Assembly: GCA_946537305.1 (NCBI GenBank)
Contig: CAMNFR010000016.1
Coordinates: forward strand, 1 to 44,263
From: an uncultured Lachnospiraceae bacterium
Lineage (GTDB): Bacteria > Bacillota > Clostridia > Lachnospirales > Lachnospiraceae
DNA length: 44,263 nt
Direction: 5' to 3'
A program made the translations under genes and the position numbers. The notes beneath the pieces were generated by a model. It saw nothing but the letters and a program-made list of their open reading frames with translations, searched no databases and was not told where the DNA came from. Shown here one piece after another: positions 7,591-14,022 of the stretch (position 1 is its first letter; each line of letters starts with the position of its first letter).

Positions 7591-8568
7591 TTATTTTACA
7601 AGGATCTTAATAGTTGCTGTTTTTGTTGTCTTCTTATAATTGGCTGTCGCCGCCGCCGTGATTTTCACTTTCACCTTATACTTGCCCTTTTTCAGACCTT
7701 TCTTCACGGCAATTTTGCCCTTGGAGCTGATGGCAATGTACTTTTTGACATTCTTCGGGATCGATTTCTTTTTGAAGGTGACCTTCGCCCCTTCAAAAGC
7801 CGAGGCCTTGACCGTGAAGGACTGTTTTTTCTTTTTCAGCTTTTTGAATTTGATGGTCTTGCTTTTGGGCTTTACAGTAATATTGTTGGCAGCCTTAACG
7901 ATGCGGAAGGTGCCGGAGAGCGTACCGGTATAGCGTCCCTTTCCGGCGACTGCCACGGAGGCGGTTCCGACATTCGTATTGTTCTTGTAGGCGACCGTGA
8001 AATCCGTTCCCTCCGTCAGCGTCTTCTGATTGCAGACGACCGTTACCTTCGGCGTAAGGGCCTTCCCGGTGTAGACCAATGAGCCGGCCACCGTGAGTGT
8101 GCCCTTGCTTAGACTGATGGTCTGGGGTACGGACGATTCCTTGCCGCCCGGCACTTCGGTGGAATTGTCATCCCCCGGCGTAACAACGGTGGAATTGCCA
8201 TCGGACGGCGTAACAACGGTGGAATTGCCCACGGACGGGGTGACACCGGTGGAATTGCCATCGGACGGGGTGGCAACGGTGGAATTGCCATCGGACGGGG
8301 TGACACCGGTGGAATTGCCATCGGACGGGGTGGCAACGGTGGAATTGCCATCGGACGGGATGACAGTGGTGGTGTTATCCCCGGGTGTGTAAATGGTGGA
8401 GTTGCCTTCAGCCGGAATGACATTGGTGGTATTCCCCATGGGTGTGATATCGGTGATGTTGGTATCGCTGATAAAGGTGGAGTTGCCCCTGACCGGACTG
8501 AAGAATCCCATAACAACGCCGAGGCACAGCGCTAAAGTCAGTATTCGGGATATTAATTTACGTTTCAT
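7591..8568 (-). CDS. secreted sequon-repeat protein with Ig-like domain; candidate N-glycosylation acceptor
   Basis: A 325-residue exported protein, first gene of the glycosylation operon. Residues 1 to about 28 form a signal peptide (MKRKLIS, then a hydrophobic core). Residues 29-137 are a low-complexity Pro/Thr/Ser/Gly linker with 12 N-X-S/T sequons at Asn 29, 37, 46, 56, 65, 75, 85, 95, 105, 115, 125 and 135, so nearly every tenth residue. Eight of them have Asp or Glu two residues before the Asn, the extended sequon known from Campylobacter PglB. Residues about 150-235 resemble the YTGKALTPKV-type bacterial Ig-like repeat, followed by a lysine-rich C-terminal domain. No LPXTG anchor is seen. 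The start has AGGGGGATGTGAACT upstream. It is inferred to be a dedicated glycoprotein substrate of the adjacent transferase; its cellular role is unknown. Confidence 0.88.
   Translation of the reverse strand: MKRKLISRILTLALCLGVVMGFFSPVRGNSTFISDTNITDITPMGNTTNVIPAEGNSTIYTPGDNTTTVIPSDGNSTVATPSDGNSTGVTPSDGNSTVATPSDGNSTGVTPSVGNSTVVTPSDGNSTVVTPGDDNSTEVPGGKESSVPQTISLSKGTLTVAGSLVYTGKALTPKVTVVCNQKTLTEGTDFTVAYKNNTNVGTASVAVAGKGRYTGTLSGTFRIVKAANNITVKPKSKTIKFKKLKKKKQSFTVKASAFEGAKVTFKKKSIPKNVKKYIAISSKGKIAVKKGLKKGKYKVKVKITAAATANYKKTTKTATIKILVK
8158..8484 (-). repeat. tandem 30/60-bp repeats encoding N-X-S/T sequons
   Basis: The coding repeat has a 30-bp unit encoding roughly P-S-D-G-N-S-T-V-x-T. Two adjacent 60-bp blocks (8221-8280 and 8281-8340) differ at only a couple of bases, so they look like a recent duplication and a variable-number tandem repeat. 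The edges are more degenerate but keep the Asn-X-Ser/Thr triplet even where the flanking residues differ (DTNIT, MGNTT, EGNST, DDNST), which suggests selection on the sequon. Confidence 0.93.
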
Positions 8569-8678
8569 AGTTCACATCCCCCTGTATGTACAGTAAAAAC
8601 GACAAATCATGACATATATACGCTTGTACTATATCAAAGAAAGTGGATATTTACAAGCTTTTTTCTCTGACGCGCTTG

Positions 8679-8687
8679 TGTTATAAT
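8679..8687 (+). promoter_or_regulatory. extended -10 promoter element for the divergent GT2 gene
   Basis: TGTTATAAT matches the extended -10 consensus (TG-n-TATAAT) 35 bp before the GT2 start at 8722. No convincing -35 hexamer lies at the usual distance, as is common for extended -10 promoters. The 153-bp divergent gap must also hold the promoter of the minus-strand glycosylation operon, which I could not place with confidence. Confidence 0.5.
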
Positions 8688-8721
8688 TATCGTAAACAGC
8701 AGAGAGGGGGGACGAGGACTT

Positions 8722-9480
8722 ATGGAGCGAGGGTTGGTATCTGTTATTACGCCGTGCTATAACGGCGGCCGCTTTATCCGGGAGACTATAGAGTCGGTTC
8801 TGGCGCAGACTTATTCTCGCTGGGAAATGCTGATCATCGATGACGGTTCCACCGATCGCTCCGCTGAAATCATCCGCTCCTTCGCAGCGGCAGATGAACG
8901 AATCCGGTATTATTATCAGGAAAATGCTGGATCGGCAGCAGCCCGCAACAACGGAATTCGCCGTGCCCGAGGGCAGTATATTGCGCTTCTGGATGCCGAT
9001 GATATCTGGCGGCCGGCCTTTTTGGAGAAGCAGATTGCTTTTATGCGGGCAAAACAGGCCCTCTGCGTCGCCTGTGCCTACGACCATATCGATGCTGCCT
9101 CCAGACCGGTCATGCATACAACGCCGGTGATGCCTGTCATCACGCCGCGTGATATGCGGGTCATGGACCGCATCGGCTGCCTGACAGGCCTGTACGACTG
9201 TACCCGGTACGGAAAAGTCTATCTTCCCGAGAAATACCGCAGCCTGAAGGATGACTACGCCTACTGGTATCACATCGTCACACTGGCAGGCCGTGCGTAC
9301 GGTAACCCAGAGCCCCTGGCCGTATACCGAGTCAGAACCGGCGGTGCCACCGACAAAAAATATAAGATGATCCCCGTTCAGTACCGCTTTTACCGCCTCT
9401 TCTTTCGGCAGAGCCCGCCGGAGGCTGCCTGGCACGTCATCCGCTGGGGTCTCGCCGGCCTGTGGAAATTCCGGCCGTGA
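8722..9480 (+). CDS. GT2 family glycosyltransferase
   Basis: A 252-residue single-domain GT-A glycosyltransferase. It opens with VSVITPCYNGGRFI, has IDDGSTDRS for nucleotide binding, NAGSAAARNNGI, and the LDADDIW metal-binding motif, followed by a KDDYAYWYHI segment typical of small GT2 enzymes of surface glycan clusters. It is inferred to add one sugar at the cytoplasmic face. It is transcribed divergently from the operon of the sequon protein and oligosaccharyltransferase, sharing a 153-bp intergenic region, so it is a plausible member of the same glycan pathway. The ribosome binding site is a run of AGGGGGG about 12 bp upstream. Its stop codon falls at the edge of a degenerate palindromic repeat. 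Sugar specificity is unknown. Confidence 0.87.
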   Translation: MERGLVSVITPCYNGGRFIRETIESVLAQTYSRWEMLIIDDGSTDRSAEIIRSFAAADERIRYYYQENAGSAAARNNGIRRARGQYIALLDADDIWRPAFLEKQIAFMRAKQALCVACAYDHIDAASRPVMHTTPVMPVITPRDMRVMDRIGCLTGLYDCTRYGKVYLPEKYRSLKDDYAYWYHIVTLAGRAYGNPEPLAVYRVRTGGATDKKYKMIPVQYRFYRLFFRQSPPEAAWHVIRWGLAGLWKFRP

Positions 9481-9614
9481 CAAGGGGACGTAATTGGTGT
9501 CGCTGTTTCATATCGGTCTGGCCACGCCCTGCTCCACCGTGGTGCAGATTGCGCTGTGCCTTGTTGTGTTTGCACGGATGCGCAGGTGGGTCACAGCTAA
9601 ACGTCCCTTTTGAC
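9477..9614. repeat. degenerate copy of the GGGGACGT palindromic repeat family
   Basis: The left end reads GTGACAAGGGGACGTA and the right end AAACGTCCCTTTTGACCC, related in inverted orientation but with several mismatches. The interior of about 100 bp includes a CACCGTGGTG dyad and encodes nothing recognisable. It fills the convergent space between the GT2 gene and pta. It may be a decayed member of the repeat seen cleanly at 11885-11952. Confidence 0.5.
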
Positions 9615-9617
9615 CCA

Positions 9618-10610
9618 TCACCCGGCCTGCACCACGGTGACGCAGGCGGTGTTGACGATGTCTTCTACGGAGCAGCCGCGGGAGAGGTCGTTGCAGGGGG
9701 CGGCCAGGCCCTGCAGCACGGCGATGGCTTCGGCGCCGGCGAGGCGCTGGGTGATCTTGTAGCCGATGTTGCCTGCCTGCAGGTCGGGGAAGATCAGGAC
9801 GTTTGCCTGCCCCGCGACCGGGCTTCCGGGCGCTTTGGAGGCGCCGATGTCCGGCACAAGCGCGGCGTCAAACTGCAGGTCTCCGTCCAGGAGGAGTTCC
9901 GGTGCCAGCTGATGGGCGATCTTGGTGGCTTCCTGCACCTTGCTCACCAGGTCATGCTTCGCGCTCCCTTTGGTGGAGAAGGAAAGCATGGCGACGCGGG
10001 GCGGCTCGATCCCGCACAGAACGCGCGCCGTCTCCGCGGAGGAGATGGCGATGTGGGCCAGTTCTTCTGCCGTGGGGCAGGGGTTGACCACGCAGTCGGC
10101 GTAGATCAGGAGTCCGTCGCTGCCGATGCTTCGGTCCTTCAGTTCGATGATCATGCTGGAGGAGACGACCTTGATGCCGGGCTTGGTTTTGATGATCTGC
10201 AGCGCCGGCCGGAGCATATCCCCGGTGGAGTGGACAGCCCCGGAGACGAGCCCGTCGGCGTCCTGAAACTTTACCATCATAATTCCGAAATACATGGGGT
10301 CTGATACCAGCCGGGCGGCATCCGCAAGGGTGACGCCTTTATTTTTTCGGAGCTCATAGAGCGCGTCCCGGTAGCGGTCAAAGTCCGGGCTCTCAGCAGG
10401 ATGGATGACTGTGACGCCGGAGAGCGTCAGCCCGGCTGCCTCGGCTGCCGCGCGGATCTTTTCGGGATCGCCCAGAAGGATGGGCTTGGCCAGTCCTTCG
10501 CGCGCCAGGATGGCCGCCGCCTGAAGGGTGCGAGATTCCTCGCCCTCGGGCAAAACGATGGATTTCACATTTTCGCGCGCCTTGGCCCTGATCGTATCCA
10601 ATATACTCAT
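9618..10610 (-). CDS. pta: phosphate acetyltransferase (phosphotransacetylase)
   Basis: A 330-residue member of the phosphate acetyl/butyryltransferase family, a full-length cytosolic enzyme without the N-terminal extension of long Pta forms. It interconverts acyl-CoA plus phosphate with acyl phosphate plus CoA. Recognisable features are the N-terminal IVLPEGEESRTLQAA, the central GAVHSTGDMLRPALQI, SSSMIIELKD and AMLSFSTKGSA, and the C-terminal GNIGYKITQRLAGAEAIA. The start at 10610 has GGAGAGGAATGAT upstream. It follows the butyrate kinase gene by 57 bp on the same strand, so the two form an acyl-CoA to ATP pathway. The family signature and length fit Pta better than the shorter Ptb enzymes, but because its partner is a butyrate kinase, activity on butyryl-CoA is possible. 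Confidence 0.9.
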   Translation of the reverse strand: MSILDTIRAKARENVKSIVLPEGEESRTLQAAAILAREGLAKPILLGDPEKIRAAAEAAGLTLSGVTVIHPAESPDFDRYRDALYELRKNKGVTLADAARLVSDPMYFGIMMVKFQDADGLVSGAVHSTGDMLRPALQIIKTKPGIKVVSSSMIIELKDRSIGSDGLLIYADCVVNPCPTAEELAHIAISSAETARVLCGIEPPRVAMLSFSTKGSAKHDLVSKVQEATKIAHQLAPELLLDGDLQFDAALVPDIGASKAPGSPVAGQANVLIFPDLQAGNIGYKITQRLAGAEAIAVLQGLAAPCNDLSRGCSVEDIVNTACVTVVQAG

Positions 10611-10667
10611 ATCATTCCTCTCCGCAGTGTCCCATGTACTGCCGTATGCTCCTATCCGGTAACGCGA

Positions 10668-11792
10668 TCAATCCCTGTTGTCCAGCTCCGGGAAACCGTT
10701 CCAGACCGGCCGGCCCGGATACGTCTGCACGGACGTCTGCTTCCGCAGTGCCTTCAGCGCGGCGAGCGCCAGGGCGTCCTGCTCCATCTCGCCGGGATAG
10801 ACGCTGATGGGCGCGATCCATCCGCACCGCTCCTCAATGCCTTTGATGATATCTTCAAAACGAATCAGTCCGCCGGTGAGCAGAATGCCGTCGACCTTGC
10901 CGCACAGCACGGTGCTCATTTCACCGATCAGCTTGCTGATCTGATAGATCATGGCGTTCCAGGCCAGCACGGCGCCGGGATCGCCTTCCTCCACCATGTG
11001 ATGAATGGCGTCGGAATCCGCCGTACCGAACAGGCTGACAAATCCGCCGGCGCGAGTGCACATCAGCCGGACATCCTCCACGGAATGCTCCTCAATATAG
11101 TCCAGGAGCTGGGGAATGGGGACGCTTCCGATGCGGGTGGGAGAGAAAGGCCCCTCGCCGTCCGCGCCCATATTTCCGTCCGTCATGCGGCCGTGATCGT
11201 GGGCGCTCACCGTGATGCCGCCGTCGATGTGTGCCACAATGTAATTGCAGTCCTCGTAGCGCCGGCCGTTCTTTTTCGAATGATACTCCGCGATGGCTTT
11301 CTGATTCAGCACATGCGAATGGGAGAAGCGGTAAAGCCCTTTGATGCCGGTCACCCGCGCATAGTCGCAGAATTCCTCCGTGTTCGTGGGGTTCAGGGTG
11401 TAGGCTTCCTTCCCGAATTCCTTCGCGAATTCCCAGGCAAGCATTACGCCCAGCTTGGCGGGATGCTCGCTGCCGCCGACAGCATCGACCGTATCCTGAT
11501 ACAGGCGCTCATCGATCCGCGTGACACCGCTGTGCTGGGAGTAGGCGCTGCCGCCCCGGCCGACAAAAACATCCATGTCCGCCGGCTCAAATCCGTGCTC
11601 CCGGAGCATTTCCAGGATCACTTGGTACCGGAACGGAACCTGCAGATTCACATGAGGATAGCGCAGGAGCGTGGGGGCGTCGTGAAAAATGCTTTCTTCA
11701 AACAGCGAGGTCTCATTCTCATAAACACTGACTTTGGTGGAGGTGGATCCCGGATTGATCACCAGGATCCGGTATATTTCTTTTTCAGTCAT
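10668..11792 (-). CDS. buk: butyrate kinase
   Basis: A 374-residue acetokinase-family (ASKHA fold) enzyme that makes ATP from butyryl phosphate. Seen are the N-terminal phosphate loop ILVINPGSTSTKVSVYE, the VGRGGSAYSQHSGVTRI block, LNPTNTEEFCDYARVTG, HIDGGITVSAHDHGRMTD and DGILLTGGLIRFE, which together separate butyrate kinases from acetate kinases. The length is typical. It is first in a two-gene operon with pta. GGAAGAGAG lies about 14 bp before the ATG. Its pairing with a Pta-like rather than a clear Ptb-like partner is unusual. It may also act on branched-chain acyl phosphates, as some family members do. Confidence 0.92.
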   Translation of the reverse strand: MTEKEIYRILVINPGSTSTKVSVYENETSLFEESIFHDAPTLLRYPHVNLQVPFRYQVILEMLREHGFEPADMDVFVGRGGSAYSQHSGVTRIDERLYQDTVDAVGGSEHPAKLGVMLAWEFAKEFGKEAYTLNPTNTEEFCDYARVTGIKGLYRFSHSHVLNQKAIAEYHSKKNGRRYEDCNYIVAHIDGGITVSAHDHGRMTDGNMGADGEGPFSPTRIGSVPIPQLLDYIEEHSVEDVRLMCTRAGGFVSLFGTADSDAIHHMVEEGDPGAVLAWNAMIYQISKLIGEMSTVLCGKVDGILLTGGLIRFEDIIKGIEERCGWIAPISVYPGEMEQDALALAALKALRKQTSVQTYPGRPVWNGFPELDNRD

Positions 11793-11884
11793 GTCCGTTT
11801 ACAAACTCTCTTCCTGCGGCAGGGTAATGAAGGCCGCAAGAAAAAGATACCGCATTTTGGCCGGAAGTACAAGGACATATTTAC

Positions 11885-11952
11885 GGTGACAAGGGGACGT
11901 ACCTTCTGTCACATTGCGCGCAATGTGACAGAAGGTACGTCCCCTTGTCACC
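11885..11952. repeat. perfect 68-bp palindrome (GGGGACGTACC repeat family)
   Basis: Two 34-bp arms are exact reverse complements with no spacer, beginning GGTGACAAGGGGACGT and centred on ATTGCGCGCAAT. It lies in the divergent gap between buk and the small peptide gene. A near copy is at 43485-43552, and shorter relatives lie at 39568-39614 and 44209-44227. It can form a long cruciform or RNA hairpin. REP-like elements mobilised by Y1 transposases are a plausible origin, but no transposase is present here. Confidence 0.92.
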
Positions 11953-11970
11953 ATGGTTGTTACTTTCTTA

Positions 11971-11999
11971 TTGCAGATGATGCAGATTTTTGGTATTAT
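11971..11999 (+). promoter_or_regulatory. sigma-A type promoter for the small peptide gene
   Basis: TTGCAG, a 17-bp spacer and TATTAT lie 67 bp before the start of the peptide gene at 12066. The spacing is ideal and each hexamer matches consensus at four or five positions. It starts 18 bp after the end of the 68-bp palindrome. Confidence 0.55.
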
Positions 12000-12065
12000 T
12001 AGATGGAAACTAATTATAATAAAGAATAGATACGCGCGTGGGCCAGTCTAAAGGAGGGTAGATTC

Positions 12066-12332
12066 ATGAGCGAAGAAATGAAGAAGGATATAAAGGATAT
12101 GGAGCTGAGCCTGGAAGAAATGGAAAAGGTCAGCGGTGGTGGAGGACTTCTGGAAGACACAGTCACAAGAATCGTGCGCGGCGGATACGTCCAAGAGTTG
12201 TCTGAAATTTTAAGGACCCAGGGAAAAGCTGCTGCCGCCGCAAGATGCTGTGAGTTGATTCCGAACAGATGCGGATTGTGCGCGGCGGCGGTTTCTATGG
12301 TCGAAGCCAAATACAGAAAGACCACCTCTTAA
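12066..12332 (+). CDS. small peptide with double-glycine leader motif (bacteriocin/RiPP precursor-like)
   Basis: An 88-residue peptide. Residues 1-27 are acidic and helical and end in ELSLEEMEKVSGGGG, matching the leader pattern LSxxEMxxVxGG cleaved by double-glycine C39-type peptidases. The predicted core of about 61 residues is cationic, has an AAAAA stretch, and carries four cysteines (61, 62, 69, 72) in RCC...RCGLC near its end. A very strong AAAGGAGGG ribosome binding site precedes the ATG. An 18-bp gap separates it from the rhodanese-like gene, so the two are probably co-transcribed. No lantibiotic cyclase, radical SAM enzyme or C39 transporter is in the window, so it could be an orphan precursor or a leader-like regulatory peptide. 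The class assignment is moderate and any modification is speculative. Confidence 0.68.
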   Translation: MSEEMKKDIKDMELSLEEMEKVSGGGGLLEDTVTRIVRGGYVQELSEILRTQGKAAAAARCCELIPNRCGLCAAAVSMVEAKYRKTTS

Positions 12333-12350
12333 TAGTAAGGGACCTATACT

Positions 12351-13151
12351 ATGAAAACGATCTGTGAAAAGCCGGAGCTGGAGCGAAAGCTGGGGATCGC
12401 CGAAGACGGTGATCTGTGTGTCTTTCGGAATGGGGAATGGATAAAGGTGGGATTTAATGACCGCTATGCCGGGGAATATCCGTCTTGTCTGTTTCAGGAC
12501 ATTCTGTATGCCCGGGATGATTTTTACGCCGCTGCCACGACCGCCGACGGAGGGGCAGCGGTTTATTCTTCCTGCACGGGAGAGAACTGGGCCTCTGTGA
12601 ACCTGGTGGAAAAGCATTACTGGGCGGAGAGCACACCGCCGCAGGGCGGTGCCGTAAAAATGTTCTTCGAACCATGCATGAATCAGATTCTGCTGGTCTG
12701 TTCCGGCGGCGATGTGGTAAGCATTCCGGATTGTCCGAAATGTGTAAAGGTCATGCATGTCGCGGACCGGACGGTGGTCGATGCATCCTATGAGGATCGC
12801 CGTATGACGCTGACGTACGAGGACGGACAGAAGGAGACGGTCGCGCTCCAGACCGCCGACCGGATCAGGGTATCCATGAGCTACGCCATACAGGCGTGCA
12901 AAGAAGGCGGCGAACTGATCGACATCCGCCCCAACGATCTGCGCCGGCAGGACGGACCGGTCCCCTGCACGGCCGCCATCGATCCCGAGGACCTGGACGA
13001 TTATCTGCAGACCAAAGACCCCCACGCACGCCTGACCTTTATGTGCACCTTTGGGACTGTCGCCGACCAGGCGGCCTGGCACGCCTACTACGCCGGGTTC
13101 CCCAACGCCCGCTCCGTCGGAGGTTACCTCCGCGGCTTCCACGTAGTCTAA
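12351..13151 (+). CDS. hypothetical protein with C-terminal rhodanese-like domain
   Basis: A 266-residue protein without signal peptide or membrane segment. The N-terminal part (about 1-125) has short beta-rich repeats such as DDFYAAATTADGG and YSSCTGENWASVNL, reminiscent of BNR/Ycf48-type blades. The C-terminal part (about 170-266) resembles a rhodanese fold: GGELIDIRPNDL, an AAIDPEDLDDYL segment, then FMCTFGTVADQAAWH with Cys232 in the active-site loop position, and GFPNARSVGGYLRGF at the end, as in rhodaneses. Rhodaneses move sulfane sulfur on the loop cysteine. Together with the cysteine-bearing peptide gene 18 bp upstream this could mean a sulfur-related maturation step, but that is inference. 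The last codons run directly into a tandem repeat. Confidence 0.6.
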   Translation: MKTICEKPELERKLGIAEDGDLCVFRNGEWIKVGFNDRYAGEYPSCLFQDILYARDDFYAAATTADGGAAVYSSCTGENWASVNLVEKHYWAESTPPQGGAVKMFFEPCMNQILLVCSGGDVVSIPDCPKCVKVMHVADRTVVDASYEDRRMTLTYEDGQKETVALQTADRIRVSMSYAIQACKEGGELIDIRPNDLRRQDGPVPCTAAIDPEDLDDYLQTKDPHARLTFMCTFGTVADQAAWHAYYAGFPNARSVGGYLRGFHVV

Positions 13152-13210
13152 GTGGACCGGGGGACGGTGGCGTGGCCCACTATGGACCGGGGGACGGTGG
13201 CGTGGCCCAC
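13152..13210. repeat. two tandem 30-bp repeats, GGGGGACGGTGGCGTGGCCCAC type
   Basis: The unit TGGACCGGGGGACGGTGGCG followed by TGGCCCAC occurs twice back to back, starting immediately after the stop codon of the rhodanese-like gene. The unit ends are partly inverted (GTGGACC and GGCCCAC), so each can form a small hairpin. It resembles, but is distinct from, the GGGGACGTACC family. Read in the downstream gene's frame it gives two artificial decapeptides. Confidence 0.85.
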
Positions 13211-13235
13211 AATATATGAGGTGGAACGAAGAACC

Positions 13236-13967
13236 ATGAACGAGATTTTACAGAGACAGCTTGCCCTCGATTACTGCTGTACGCCGGCGAACGTTGCAGA
13301 TCACAATAATCATTTTACGGAGCACCGTTTCCTGGAGGGCCGGCGCCGGTTCGAAGAAGGCACAGAATGCTTTTTGAAGCTGGCGCTTATTAACGGGAAG
13401 ATCCTCTTTACCGGACACTCATCCATTGTGGACTGGTGCCGGGCCGAATATGCCGGAACGGCTTCGGACTGGTTCCTGGAGGCAAAGAATCTTCGAAGAC
13501 TGAATGACAGGCTCCATCAGGACGGCTATCAGATCGAGAAGGTGCATCCCTTTTTTATCTCAGAAAAGGTGACAGAGATCTGTGCGGATGACTATGAGAT
13601 CCGCTGGTACCGCGGGGATGACATTGAGCAGTTCCGGGGAGATGAGCGGTTCACGAAAGCCTACTCCTTCCTCCCGGAGGCGCCGGATGTGATCGGCGTG
13701 GCGGCCGTGCGGGACGGGCAGATCCTGGGGATGGCCGGGGCCAGCGCCGACAGCCCGACCATGTGGCAGATCGGCATCGATGTGGATCCCCAGATCAGAG
13801 CGGCCGGGATCGGCAAGCTGCTGGTGACGCTTTTGAAAAATGAGATCCTGAAGGAAGGGGCGCTGCCCTACTATGGGACCGCTTTTTCACATTTCGCCTC
13901 TCAGCGCGTGGCGCTCGGGTCAGGCTTTGTGCCGACGTGGGCGGAACTTGTGACGTCCGGGATCTGA
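13236..13967 (+). CDS. GNAT family N-acetyltransferase
   Basis: A 243-residue acetyltransferase. The C-terminal domain has the GNAT core: a beta strand TMWQIGIDVDP, the acetyl-CoA pyrophosphate loop RAAGIGKLL, and a final YYGTAFSHFASQRVALGSGF segment. The N-terminal 120 residues are not recognised and may set substrate specificity. The start at 13236 is preferred because GAGGTGG lies upstream. The frame is open further upstream only because the tandem repeat at 13152-13210 happens to lack stops there. The substrate is unknown and the neighbours give no clue. Confidence 0.82.
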   Translation: MNEILQRQLALDYCCTPANVADHNNHFTEHRFLEGRRRFEEGTECFLKLALINGKILFTGHSSIVDWCRAEYAGTASDWFLEAKNLRRLNDRLHQDGYQIEKVHPFFISEKVTEICADDYEIRWYRGDDIEQFRGDERFTKAYSFLPEAPDVIGVAAVRDGQILGMAGASADSPTMWQIGIDVDPQIRAAGIGKLLVTLLKNEILKEGALPYYGTAFSHFASQRVALGSGFVPTWAELVTSGI

Positions 13968-13979
13968 CCGAACATGGAA

Positions 13980-14001
13980 ATGGGGGACAGGTACCAGAAT
14001 A
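13980..14001. repeat. short fragment resembling the GGGGAC repeat
   Basis: GGGGGACAGGTACC between the GNAT and MgtC genes resembles half of the GGGGACGTACC repeat with one inserted or substituted base. There is no matching second arm. This may be a remnant or coincidence. Confidence 0.3.
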
Positions 14002-14022
14002 ACATAGAAAGCAGGAAAGAGT

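Noticed and set aside
8221-8340. Regular repeats that could be taken for a CRISPR array
   Set aside because: The repeats are contiguous without unique spacers and encode a periodic peptide in frame with a signal-peptide-bearing gene.
8093-8392. Plus-strand repetitive peptide (ELPSDGV-type) opposite the sequon repeat
   Set aside because: It is the complement of a coding repeat with no start signal of its own. The minus-strand frame has signal peptide, operon context and Ig-like domain.
13152-13235. 28-codon N-terminal extension of the GNAT gene (MDRGTVAWPT twice)
   Set aside because: It is only the translation of the tandem 30-bp repeat. A good ribosome binding site and normal start lie at 13236.
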